Shown piece after piece: positions 1 to 7,393 of a stretch of DNA of 52,382 nucleotides. The DNA lies in NCBI GenBank assembly GCA_028599115.1, contig JAQRMR010000002.1, forward strand, positions 1 to 52,382. The letters run 5' to 3'. The notes below the pieces were generated by a model that made no database searches, was not told the DNA's origin, and worked only from the letters and a program-made list of their open reading frames with translations. This stretch comes from Methyloprofundus sp. Lineage in GTDB: Bacteria; Pseudomonadota; Gammaproteobacteria; Methylococcales; Methylomonadaceae. Position 1 is the stretch's first letter; each line of letters starts with the position of its first letter. The translations under genes and the position numbers were made by a program.

Positions 1-47
1 GCGATATAAAAGATAGCTTAAATAACAGAAGTTCTTAGCTTAATATT

Positions 48-170
48 GTAACTTCTCATTATCAACGGGTACTGGAACGCAGGTCTTTAGCCTGCCGCTG
101 AATCAATGCAGGCTAAAGACCAGCGTTCCATTTATTCATGAGTTCGATCCTGTGGATAATGAGAAGTTAC
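48..170. mobile_element. MITE-like element, long copy (123 bp)
   Basis: The element is bounded by perfect 16-bp inverted repeats (GTAACTTCTCATTATC at 48-63 and its complement at 155-170). It is flanked by a perfect 8-bp direct repeat TTAATATT (40-47 and 171-178), which reads as a target-site duplication. Outside positions 84-140 it matches the copy at 48582-48647 at 65 of 66 positions. It has no coding capacity, so it must be moved in trans. The GTAA tips and the 8-bp duplication fit what is known of IS66-family elements; that family link is inference. Positions 1-39 hold nothing I recognise, and 179-305 is the AT-rich leader of the next gene. Confidence 0.85.
73..130. repeat. 23-bp-arm palindrome nested in the MITE
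   Basis: Arms at 73-95 and 108-130 are complementary at 22 of 23 positions and are separated by a 12-base loop. Most of this palindrome lies in the 57-bp stretch (84-140) that the short MITE copy at 48582 lacks. It is either a second palindromic repeat inserted into the MITE or a part deleted from the short copy. Confidence 0.75.
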
Positions 171-305
171 TTAATATTTTTAGCAGTGATTGTTTTTAAA
201 GGATTTTTAATAATTACTTAAGCTTGTCATATTGTTTTCATAATTGCGCGTTAGTATGCATTTAGAGCTTTAGCTCATTTAAATTTTTAATATTGGAGAA
301 ACAAA

Positions 306-524
306 ATGCAAGTCAATAATTTAGATTATTTTATAGATGAAGTTGGTGGGGATGATTTATTTGATGATGAAATGCTTTTAGCAGGAGATACAATGGTTGT
401 TCCTGAGCCTGTACATTTTTTAGGAACATCGGACCGTAGAGCGAAGTATAGAAAAAGACAGGCAGAACTAAAAAAATCGAGAATGGCGGATTTGGACGAG
501 TATGAGATTGCTATGCAGGCATAG
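306..524 (+). CDS. small acidic/basic hypothetical protein
   Basis: This 72-residue protein is not recognised. The N-terminal half is strongly acidic (VGGDDLFDDEM) and the C-terminal half is basic (SDRRAKYRKRQAELKKSR), with no signal peptide or membrane segment, so it is probably cytoplasmic and might bind nucleic acid or protein. A good ribosome-binding site (TTGGAGAAACAAA) precedes the ATG, and a strong hairpin terminator follows 30 bases after the stop, so it looks like a genuine monocistronic gene. The long MITE copy ends about 135 bases upstream of its start. Confidence 0.6.
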   Translation: MQVNNLDYFIDEVGGDDLFDDEMLLAGDTMVVPEPVHFLGTSDRRAKYRKRQAELKKSRMADLDEYEIAMQA

Positions 525-544
525 CGATGATGATATTTTGGGTG

Positions 545-586
545 AAAAAAAGGGGCGTGTGTTAAATAACACAGCCCCTTTTTTTA
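545..586. terminator. bidirectional intrinsic terminator
   Basis: A GGGGC...GCCCC hairpin (552-578, with an inner TGTGTT/AACACA arm and one bulged G) is flanked by an A-tract on the left and a T-tract on the right. It can therefore end transcripts from both convergent genes (306-524 plus, 598-990 minus). Confidence 0.85.
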
Positions 587-597
587 TCAGTATTGAT

Positions 598-990
598 TTA
601 TCTTTTTAGTAGGTAATATAGGTACTTACATTTTAAAGTCATGAAATCATCTTTTAATTTAACCACTTTACAAGATTCTGTTTTAGGGCTGGAAGGCTGG
701 ATTTGTTTAATGATTAAGCCGTCAACAACTTCATAGGTTACTTTTACTTCAACAAAACCATTTAGCCTTGGATCAAACCCGAAAGAAGACATGGTGCCAT
801 TTTTATGGAATACCCATTTGTTCTTAAGTTTTTTATTATCAATTTTGTGTAGTGCAGCAGTTTCTGCAAAAACAGTCCATTTTCCTAAAATTTCAGAGTT
901 GTCATCAAGTAGTATTACTTTGCTTTTAGCATTTACATTAGAAATAGCTAAAAGAGCCGCTAGAGGTAAAAATTTAAGAAATGTCTTCAT
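598..990 (-). CDS. exported hypothetical protein
   Basis: This 130-residue protein starts with a clear signal peptide (MKTFLKFLPLAALLAISNVNA), so it is probably periplasmic. The mature part alternates lysine-rich and hydrophobic stretches (ILGKWTVFAETAALHKID, WVFHKNGTMSSFGFDP), which suggests a small beta-rich fold similar in size to lipocalin-like proteins; that is only an impression. There are two cysteines near the C-terminus (SCKVV, LKCKYL). It is convergent with the small gene at 306 and divergent from another small secreted protein at 1182. No family is recognised. Confidence 0.65.
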   Translation of the reverse strand: MKTFLKFLPLAALLAISNVNAKSKVILLDDNSEILGKWTVFAETAALHKIDNKKLKNKWVFHKNGTMSSFGFDPRLNGFVEVKVTYEVVDGLIIKQIQPSSPKTESCKVVKLKDDFMTLKCKYLYYLLKR

Positions 991-1156
991 TGTTTAATTC
1001 CCGTTTTAAGGTGAAGGGTGAAATATTTTCCGATTATAGCATGGAGATAGTTCTACTATAGAGGACTTTAAATCAAGTGATAGGTTTTATTTCTTTCCCA
1101 GGGTTAGGGTGGTAAAATGCAGTTTTGAAGCCAGTTTTCGCTTCATTATTAAAGAT

Positions 1157-1162
1157 TATAAT
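1157..1162 (+). promoter_or_regulatory. candidate -10 element of the 1182 gene
   Basis: TATAAT sits 20 bases before the ATG at 1182. No convincing -35 hexamer is found at 16-18 bases upstream, so only the -10 box can be claimed. Confidence 0.3.
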
Positions 1163-1181
1163 AATAAAGAAGGGTATAAGT

Positions 1182-1544
1182 ATGAAAATGAATAAATCAA
1201 TGCTGATTAATTTAGGTTTTTTTCTAGCAGTTGTGGCAGTTTTTGCAAGCCAAGTTGGTACGCAAACAACAAATACGTGGGAATATAAAACAATTGTTGG
1301 GGACTTAAAGCCAACAGCAGGCTGCAAAGACAAAGAGAAAGCGGAGAAAAGTGCTTCTACGGGCTACCGTTTTGAAAAATATACGGATATTTTATGTGAA
1401 ACTGAAGGCTATGGCTGGGGGTTGGAGGAAGTGATTGAGAGAGGCCAATTGGTATGTGATCTTTGTGGTGGTGATTATGAAGATTTAGAGAAATACCGTT
1501 GTGCAATGGAACAAGTTAAAGTGAAATGTAAAAAAATTGAATGA
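1182..1544 (+). CDS. small secreted cysteine-rich protein
   Basis: This unrecognised 120-residue protein has an N-terminal hydrophobic segment (MLINLGFFLAVVAVFAS) that is either a signal peptide or an anchor. The mature part contains six cysteines (GCKD, ILCET, VCDLC, YRCAM, VKCKK), an even number compatible with disulfides or with metal binding through the CxxC motif. The start is placed at ATG 1182 because it follows a GAAGGG ribosome-binding site. An in-frame TTG at 1125 would add 19 residues that lie in the promoter region and would place charged residues before the signal. A strong terminator follows the stop. Confidence 0.6.
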   Translation: MKMNKSMLINLGFFLAVVAVFASQVGTQTTNTWEYKTIVGDLKPTAGCKDKEKAEKSASTGYRFEKYTDILCETEGYGWGLEEVIERGQLVCDLCGGDYEDLEKYRCAMEQVKVKCKKIE

Positions 1545-1570
1545 TTTTTATTGATTTTTAAGTAAATAAA

Positions 1571-1598
1571 AAGGGGGCTTTTAAAGCCCCCTTTTTTT
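1571..1598. terminator. bidirectional intrinsic terminator
   Basis: A GGGGGC/GCCCCC stem (1573-1591) is flanked by A- and T-rich tracts between the convergent secreted-protein gene and the desaturase gene. It is suitable for both directions. Confidence 0.85.
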
Positions 1599-1601
1599 GT
1601 C

Positions 1602-2726
1602 TTAAGCTTTTTCAGGGCGCAACATAGATGTGCGGCCAACCATAATATCAATGGCTTTAAATAAGCGTTTGAAAACAGATTCCTGAATATAAGGAATACC
1701 ATGTTTTTTACAGATTTCCACGACTTTAGGTTGTGCCAGTTGGTACTGTGCCAATGAGGCATCAGGCCATAGATGGTGTTCTACTTGGTAGTTAAGCCAG
1801 CCATAGAAAAAGTCATTAAAGTTGCTACCTGTTGGGTAGTTAACTGAGCCTAAAATTTGGCGTAAATAATACTCACCTTTGCCTTTACCTTTTTCTTCAA
1901 ACATCATCACATCATCCCCAGCATGGTTAGGAACAATCACCAAGAATGTATGTAGATTAGTAAACACTTCAGCCATTAATGAGGTAAGTAATACACTCAT
2001 GGCTGCTGTTGTCCCTAGCGGTAAAAATAAAGCAGGGATGAAGGCAAAGCGGAATGTTGCATAAGGCAGGATGCTTTTAAACCATAATGCACGGCCTTCT
2101 TTACTAAATAAACTCCAAGCACTCAAGCGAGTAATATTTGGTTCAGGCTCGCGTTTTTGTCTGGCTTGGCTAATGCGTAATTCTTTATGTGTTCTTGGCG
2201 TGTAATAGATGATTTTCCAAAAGCCCATAAATAAAATAATCAGTAGGTAACGCAATGGCATGGGGATTTTAGATTCACGCAACCATTGTAGGTTATGTTC
2301 TAGTTGGTCGGGATCTAGTTTTTCACCTAAATTATAATGGTGCAAAATATCATGTTCTTGATGCCAGCCTTCAGGTGTAATCCAATCAGGCCAGTCAATA
2401 AAACGTCGCCAGCCTTGAGCAAATTTTTTGCTTGTGTAGCGATCTGGAACATTTTTAATTTTATCGTAGCCTTTATGCACAATAGGGTGCGTCATTTGTG
2501 TCCAGCGAGTAAAGCTTCCTTGGCTAATTAATAAAGCTGAAATTGGATTGGGTGCAATCCATGCTGTTGCATAACCTGCAAGGGAACAAACTCTTCCCCA
2601 AAGCTCCATTTTTTTAATATGCTGAAAATCATCTTCATTGGTGCTTTCGGTAATTTCTTTGTAAATAGCATCAAGGTCTTTTGCAAGCGCCTCTCTATCA
2701 GCATTTTTATAGCTGTTTAAGCTCAT
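1602..2726 (-). CDS. fatty acid desaturase (membrane di-iron)
   Basis: This 374-residue membrane protein carries the three histidine boxes of the membrane fatty acid desaturase family: HPIVH (residues 80-84), HDILHH (125-130) and QVEHH (near 315). The QxxHH third box is typical of front-end and related desaturases. The eight or so histidines bind two irons that insert a double bond into an acyl chain. Hydrophobic segments lie near residues 45-70, 160-175 and 225-265. It starts 8 bases after the hydroxypyruvate reductase stop, so it is probably co-transcribed with serine-pathway genes. Substrate and double-bond position cannot be told from sequence. Confidence 0.85.
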   Translation of the reverse strand: MSLNSYKNADREALAKDLDAIYKEITESTNEDDFQHIKKMELWGRVCSLAGYATAWIAPNPISALLISQGSFTRWTQMTHPIVHKGYDKIKNVPDRYTSKKFAQGWRRFIDWPDWITPEGWHQEHDILHHYNLGEKLDPDQLEHNLQWLRESKIPMPLRYLLIILFMGFWKIIYYTPRTHKELRISQARQKREPEPNITRLSAWSLFSKEGRALWFKSILPYATFRFAFIPALFLPLGTTAAMSVLLTSLMAEVFTNLHTFLVIVPNHAGDDVMMFEEKGKGKGEYYLRQILGSVNYPTGSNFNDFFYGWLNYQVEHHLWPDASLAQYQLAQPKVVEICKKHGIPYIQESVFKRLFKAIDIMVGRTSMLRPEKA

Positions 2727-2734
2727 TTGTGTTC

Positions 2735-3706
2735 CTAAGTAACTGGGTTGGGTAAGGGAGTGCCTGAGAAAAAGGCCTCTAAATTAAGTAAGGCTTTTTC
2801 CCCCATCGCTGTCCGCGTTGAAAGGGTGGCACTGCCTAAATGTGGTAATAATGACACGTTGTTTAAGGCTAATAGTTCGTCAGGAATATTAGGTTCGCCT
2901 TCATAAACATCTAAACCAGCCCCAGCAATCTGCTGATTTTTTAACGCATAGATTAATGCTTGTGTATCAACAACATCACCACGAGCCGTGTTAATCAAAT
3001 GAGCGCTTGCTTTCATGTGTTTTAAGCGTGCAGCATTTATCAAGTGATGCGTTTCTGCATTGCCGGGGCAGTGTACGGAAACAAAATCAGATTTTTCCAT
3101 TAATTCTTCAATACTATCGCAGCGGGTGGCTTGTAAATCATCGACGACATACTCATCTGCATCAGTTGGCTTAAAATAGAGAATATTCATATCAAAACCG
3201 TGATGTGCTTTACGTGCCATGGCTTGTGCAATGCGGCCAAAACCTATTAAGCCTAATGTTGCGCCGGTCACATTACTGCTTAACATGTGAGTCGGACACC
3301 ACCCATCCCATTGCTTGGCGCGAACTAAGCGATCACCTTCGGCACCACGACGAGCAGACATGAGTAATAATGTCATCGCAATATCGGCCGTGCTATGGGT
3401 CAATACGCCTGGCGTATTGGTTACGAGTATGTTTTCTGCTTTAGCGGTAGCAATATCAATATGGTTATAACCGACACCAAAGTTGGCTAAAATTTTACAG
3501 CGTTTATTGGCAACTTTTAAAACTTCAGCAGGAAAGGTATCGCAGACAGCGGGGCAGACTGCATCATAATTTTGTAAGGCTGTTTTAAATTCATCGGCAG
3601 TTAAAGGGCGGTCTTCTGTATTAAGAGTAACGTCATAACGTTCTTGTAATCTTTTTTCTACAGACTCAGGCCATCGGCGAGTAATAAAAACTTTAGCTTT
3701 GCTCAT
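2735..3706 (-). CDS. hprA: hydroxypyruvate reductase / glycerate dehydrogenase
   Basis: This 323-residue D-2-hydroxyacid dehydrogenase reduces hydroxypyruvate to D-glycerate with NAD(P)H. The nucleotide-binding motif GLIGFGRIAQAMA and the catalytic triad are visible: Arg in INTARGDVVD, Glu in DVYEGEP and His in LPHLGSAT. Other 2-ketoacids, such as glyoxylate, are possible substrates in this family. Its place directly after serine-glyoxylate aminotransferase supports the hydroxypyruvate assignment and a role in the serine pathway. A hairpin with a U-tract separates it from sgaA, so read-through is probably partial. The desaturase follows immediately. Confidence 0.88.
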   Translation of the reverse strand: MSKAKVFITRRWPESVEKRLQERYDVTLNTEDRPLTADEFKTALQNYDAVCPAVCDTFPAEVLKVANKRCKILANFGVGYNHIDIATAKAENILVTNTPGVLTHSTADIAMTLLLMSARRGAEGDRLVRAKQWDGWCPTHMLSSNVTGATLGLIGFGRIAQAMARKAHHGFDMNILYFKPTDADEYVVDDLQATRCDSIEELMEKSDFVSVHCPGNAETHHLINAARLKHMKASAHLINTARGDVVDTQALIYALKNQQIAGAGLDVYEGEPNIPDELLALNNVSLLPHLGSATLSTRTAMGEKALLNLEAFFSGTPLPNPVT

Positions 3707-3744
3707 GAATGAAGCCTTATTAAGAATAATTTCTTTTTGGTAAA

Positions 3745-3790
3745 CATAAAAAAGGCATCACGCCGTTTAAGCTGTGATGCCTTTTGTGTT
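3745..3790 (-). terminator. intrinsic terminator/attenuator between sgaA and hprA
   Basis: A perfect 12-bp stem (3751-3762 with 3775-3786, 12-base loop) is followed on the minus strand by a run of Ts. It lies directly after the sgaA stop and before hprA. Confidence 0.8.
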
Positions 3791-3805
3791 TTTTGCGCTT
3801 AAGAA

Positions 3806-4978
3806 TTAAGCTGCTGTCGATGTTGAACGATAATATTCAATCGCTGCTGCAACACCACTTCCAGGAGTGATGTCGAAGCCGCTGTCTAATAATGCCATTT
3901 CTACACCAGCAATCGCACCTAGCATAGATACATCATTCATATCACCAATATGGCCGATACGGAAAACTTTGCCCATGACTTCAGTTAAGCCAGCACCTAA
4001 AGAAATATCGTATTTGTTGAATGCAGTTGCAATCACATCACGCGCATCTTTATCTTCAGGAACAACGATAGCGGAAACAGTATCAGACTCGAAACCAGGT
4101 TCTGCACAAAGTTTTAAACCCCATGCGGCGATTGCTTTACGCGTCCCTTCTGCTAAACGATGATGACGCGCATAAACGTTTTCTAAGCCTTCTTCTAATA
4201 ATAAATCTAATGCAGCACGTAGGCCGTGCAGCATAGGCGTTGAAGGTGTGTAAGGTGTGTAACCTAAAGCATTTTGAGCCATTTGATCTTTAAGATCTAA
4301 GAAACAACGTGGGAAAGTTGCTGTTTCAGTTAAAGCGAGTGCTTTTTGGCTGAAAGCTAAAATTGCTAAACCCGCAGGTAGCATAAAGCCTTTTTGTGAT
4401 CCACTGATTGCAGCATCAACACCCCAGTCGTCCATTTTGAACTCAAGGCTGGCAATAGAACTGACGCCATCAACAAATAATAAAGCAGGGTGGCTTGATG
4501 CGTCCATTGCTTTACGAACACCAGCAAGGTCACTTGTTACACCTGTTGCAGTTTCGTTATGTGTTGCTAAAACTGCTTTAATTTCGTGCTTAGTATCTTC
4601 TTTTAGGCGATTTTCTAAGTGATCAAGAGGAATACCTTTACCCCATGTTACTTCATGAAATTCAACGTCTAAACCTAAACGCTGTGCCATGCTCATCCAT
4701 AAATGGCTGAATTGACCAAAACGATAAATAAGTACTTTATCGCCTGGGTTTAGCGTATTAGTGAATGCGATTTCCCAACCAGCAGTACCCGTTGCAGGGA
4801 ATACGAAAGCTTGGCCAGTTTCTGTACGAAAAATTTTCTTTAAATCTTCTAAAACAGGTGTTAATAATAATGGAAAAGTCGGTGCACGGTGATCTTCCAT
4901 AGGAAGGTGCATAGCACTTAATACTTCATGTGGAGAATTAGTTGGACCAGGGATATATAAATGATTGCGACCAGCCAT
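3806..4978 (-). CDS. sgaA: serine--glyoxylate aminotransferase
   Basis: This 390-residue fold-type I PLP enzyme of the class V aminotransferase family transfers the amino group of serine to glyoxylate, giving hydroxypyruvate and glycine. The PLP lysine lies in SGSQKGFMLPAG (near residue 200), the phosphate-binding region in PATGTAGWE and the NETATGV motif near residue 140. Alanine-glyoxylate aminotransferases share this fold, but the pairing with hydroxypyruvate reductase favours the serine-pathway enzyme. An AGAGG ribosome-binding site precedes the ATG, and the upstream region holds a -10 box within nested inverted repeats. Confidence 0.9.
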   Translation of the reverse strand: MAGRNHLYIPGPTNSPHEVLSAMHLPMEDHRAPTFPLLLTPVLEDLKKIFRTETGQAFVFPATGTAGWEIAFTNTLNPGDKVLIYRFGQFSHLWMSMAQRLGLDVEFHEVTWGKGIPLDHLENRLKEDTKHEIKAVLATHNETATGVTSDLAGVRKAMDASSHPALLFVDGVSSIASLEFKMDDWGVDAAISGSQKGFMLPAGLAILAFSQKALALTETATFPRCFLDLKDQMAQNALGYTPYTPSTPMLHGLRAALDLLLEEGLENVYARHHRLAEGTRKAIAAWGLKLCAEPGFESDTVSAIVVPEDKDARDVIATAFNKYDISLGAGLTEVMGKVFRIGHIGDMNDVSMLGAIAGVEMALLDSGFDITPGSGVAAAIEYYRSTSTAA

Positions 4979-4987
4979 CGAGAGCCT

Positions 4988-5054
4988 CTTGAATTAGATT
5001 AATTATAATAGAAAAATTCTATCAATTATGACGTATATAGGGTACTAATTCAAG
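4988..5054 (-). promoter_or_regulatory. sgaA promoter region with nested inverted repeats
   Basis: A minus-strand TATAAT (5002-5007) lies about 24 bases before the sgaA start. Just upstream is a palindrome, ATAGAA-N3-TTCTAT (5008-5022). The whole region is bracketed by a perfect 10-bp inverted repeat (CTTGAATTAG at 4988-4997, complement at 5045-5054). Such nesting could be a regulator site; no -35 of good quality is seen at the standard spacing. Confidence 0.4.
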
Positions 5055-5085
5055 TGATGGATTTGGCTCATGGTTTTATGGTAAC

Positions 5086-5886
5086 TCAGTCTTTCTTTGC
5101 ATCTGGGTAAAACAATTGTTCATTATGCTTTGTATACTGATTAATTATTTTTTGTCCTTCAGCACTGACTAAAAAATTGATGTATTTTTTTGCTAGTAAA
5201 TAACGGCTGTGTGGGTGCTTAGCAGGATTAACGGCCATAATGTGATAAGGGTTGAATAATGATTTATCACCTTGACTAGCAACAACTAAATCAATTTTAT
5301 CTTTGAAAGCAAGGTAAGTGCCGCGATCAGTGAGAGTATAGGCTTTCTTTTCATGTGCCATATTGAGAACAGCCCCCATGCCTTGTCCAACGGAGTTGTA
5401 CCATTCGCCGCTAGGTGTTAATTTTGCTTGTTTCCATAAAGTCATTTCTTTTTTATGTGTGCCTGAATCATCGCCTCTAGAAATAAATGAGGACTCTGTT
5501 CTAGAAATATAATTAAGTGCTTTTACAATGGAAAAATTAGGCTGAATCTTGGCAGGATTATTTTTAGGGCCAAGTAAAACAAAATCATTATGCATCACAG
5601 CTTTTCTGTCGAGACCATAGCCCTTTTTGATAAATTCGATTTCTGCGGCAGGGGCGTGAACAAATAAGGCATCCACATCACCATTTTCAGCTAACCGTAA
5701 GGCTTTCCCCGTACCAACAGCAACCACATTAATATGTATATTGCTTGATTTTGTAAAAGCTGGGTTAAGGGCGGCTAATAAGCCAGAATTTTCAGTACTG
5801 GTTGTGGTGGCAAGGTATAAAATATCAGCACTATAAGCATTGAGTGAAAAGCAGAAGAGTAAGGCGAGTTGCAATTGTTTTTTCAT
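5086..5886 (-). CDS. tupA: tungstate/molybdate-type ABC transporter substrate-binding protein
   Basis: This 266-residue periplasmic binding protein has a signal peptide (MKKQLQLALLFCFSLNAYS), followed by the TTTST oxyanion-binding motif near residue 30 and the ISRGDDSGTHKKE segment typical of TupA. TupA captures tungstate with high affinity for an ABC importer. It is transcribed away from the ATPase gene at 6124, and no permease gene lies between or beside them, so its partner must be encoded elsewhere. TupA is more likely than ModA because of the TTTST motif and the GDDSGTH segment. Confidence 0.85.
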   Translation of the reverse strand: MKKQLQLALLFCFSLNAYSADILYLATTTSTENSGLLAALNPAFTKSSNIHINVVAVGTGKALRLAENGDVDALFVHAPAAEIEFIKKGYGLDRKAVMHNDFVLLGPKNNPAKIQPNFSIVKALNYISRTESSFISRGDDSGTHKKEMTLWKQAKLTPSGEWYNSVGQGMGAVLNMAHEKKAYTLTDRGTYLAFKDKIDLVVASQGDKSLFNPYHIMAVNPAKHPHSRYLLAKKYINFLVSAEGQKIINQYTKHNEQLFYPDAKKD

Positions 5887-5972
5887 GGCTTATTCGGTGG
5901 TTTAATTGGGGCAATAGTAGGAGCGGGGATTTTACATAAAACTGGATTAAAGGTCTAACCATCAGTATAAAT

Positions 5973-5989
5973 GGTACGCAGTGCGTACC
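5973..5989. repeat. REP-like palindrome, copy 1
   Basis: GGTACGC-AGT-GCGTACC is a perfect 7-bp-arm hairpin, followed by TTACATAAATTCATG. A near-identical unit starts 53 bases further on. Two such hairpins in one intergenic gap are typical of REP-type repeats. Confidence 0.6.
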
Positions 5990-6025
5990 TTACATAAATT
6001 CATGTAGATATGATGGGACTGGTAG

Positions 6026-6042
6026 GGTATGCAGCGCATACC
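6026..6042. repeat. REP-like palindrome, copy 2
   Basis: GGTATGC-AGC-GCATACC has compensatory changes relative to copy 1 (C to T and G to A in opposite arms), so the pairing is conserved. It is followed by TTATTCATG, similar to the tail of copy 1. Confidence 0.6.
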
Positions 6043-6123
6043 TTATTCATGATATTTAAGCAGTGGCTATGCTAATATCAGTAAGATAAAAACTAAGCGG
6101 TATTATTTAAAAATGGATGATGA

Positions 6124-7122
6124 GTGAGCGACACAAACTATAGTTACCAGTTTAATCAGGTAGAATTTTCTTACTATGCCAATCAACCGTCATTATCCTT
6201 AGATAGGCTAGATATTGCTGCGGGGAAAACAACGGCACTGATTGGAGCTAATGGGTCGGGAAAAAGTACTTTATTAAATATACTGGCTTTTTTAGAACCG
6301 ATTAGCCAAGGTGAGTTATTGTTTAATCAGCAGCTGGTTAATAAAAAGCAATTAATTGATTACCGCCGACAAGTTGGCTTTCTCGCGCAGAAACCTTTTA
6401 TGCTTTATGGCACGGTGTATGACAATATTGATTTAGCTTTAAAAATACATAAAAAAAAGCAGCGATCTGAAAAAATAAAACAGATATTAAAGCAGGTGGA
6501 TATTAGCCATTGCGAGCAAAAAATTGCCAAGCAATTGTCGGGTGGTGAATTGCAAAAAGTCGCTTTAGCGCGCATGTTGGTTTTAGAGCCAAAGGTATTG
6601 TTGCTAGATGAACCATTTAGTTATTTAGACCAAAATAGTGCGGAGTCTTTAGAAAGTTTTTTGCACAGTTATAGTGAACAAACGGGTAATACGCTGATTT
6701 TTAGTACCCATGACAGATTGCAGGGCTATGCTTTAGCAGATAACGTGGTGGCTTTAGCGAGTGGCAAGCAAGTACTCACGCCATTAATTAATCTATTTCA
6801 TGGCAGGGTTAAAAACGGCAAATTTTATTCTGAACATTTATGTATCGACGTAGGTGGCGGCGCTATTCAAGGGCTGCATGCTTCAATCAAGCCTAGAGAT
6901 ATTATTTTATCCACGGATGAGCTGGGTAAAAATAGTATGCGTAATCGATTTCAAGGGCGCGTTGTGGTGATTGCCGAAGAGCGAGGTAATGTGCGTATTA
7001 ACATTGATGCCGGTGAAATATTTAAAGCGATTATTACTTTTCAGGCGCTAAAAGACTTGAATTTAGTATTAGGTGACCGTATTTGGGTTAACTTTAAATC
7101 AAATGCAGTGGTGGTATTTTGA
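6124..7122 (+). CDS. tupC: ABC transporter ATP-binding protein with TOBE domain (tungstate type)
   Basis: This 332-residue ATPase has Walker A GANGSGKST (near residue 42), signature LSGGELQKVALAR, Walker B VLLLDEP and the H-loop STHD. Residues from about 265 to the end resemble a TOBE/Mop-like oxyanion-binding domain (NRFQGRVVVIAEE), as in molybdate and tungstate importer ATPases. The start is GTG after a GGATGA ribosome-binding site; nearby ATGs are out of frame. The gene is divergent from tupA, supporting a tungstate importer, but a TupB permease is absent locally. It overlaps the next small gene by 4 bases. Confidence 0.8.
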   Translation: MSDTNYSYQFNQVEFSYYANQPSLSLDRLDIAAGKTTALIGANGSGKSTLLNILAFLEPISQGELLFNQQLVNKKQLIDYRRQVGFLAQKPFMLYGTVYDNIDLALKIHKKKQRSEKIKQILKQVDISHCEQKIAKQLSGGELQKVALARMLVLEPKVLLLDEPFSYLDQNSAESLESFLHSYSEQTGNTLIFSTHDRLQGYALADNVVALASGKQVLTPLINLFHGRVKNGKFYSEHLCIDVGGGAIQGLHASIKPRDIILSTDELGKNSMRNRFQGRVVVIAEERGNVRINIDAGEIFKAIITFQALKDLNLVLGDRIWVNFKSNAVVVF

Positions 7123-7316
7123 GTAAAAAAGACAAGAAGAAAAAAACCGAAGCTGAGGTTAAATTACCGGGGCCAATGCGTATGGTTTGGGGCGCTTTAG
7201 CGGCTTATTATTTACGCGATATTATTCACCCTGCTTTTACCTTTATTGCCATGATGATTTTAATGATGTTGCCTGTTTTAATAGCGAATAAGCTATTTCC
7301 TGACAAGAAACCTTAA
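7119..7316 (+). CDS. small single-span membrane protein
   Basis: This 65-residue protein of unknown function has a lysine-rich N-terminus (MSKKDKKKKTEAE) and a hydrophobic stretch near residues 36-57 (AFTFIAMMILMMLPVLIA). It starts at a TTG that overlaps the tupC stop (TTGA), which implies translational coupling with the ATPase. It is much too short to be the missing permease, which needs several membrane spans. It may be an accessory subunit or simply a passenger. Confidence 0.6.
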   Translation: MSKKDKKKKTEAEVKLPGPMRMVWGALAAYYLRDIIHPAFTFIAMMILMMLPVLIANKLFPDKKP

Positions 7317-7393
7317 TCAGGGATTCCTTAAAATTTAGGCAGTATTAACAACAATTTACGATAAGAACCATTCATTAAAACTAGGAGACGGCT

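Noticed and set aside
3806-4978. sgaA as alanine--glyoxylate aminotransferase
   Set aside because: The fold is shared, but the neighbour hprA uses hydroxypyruvate, so the serine-specific role is more consistent.
7119-7316. The 65-residue protein after tupC as the missing tungstate permease
   Set aside because: One membrane span only; TupB permeases have several spans and an EAA-type loop.
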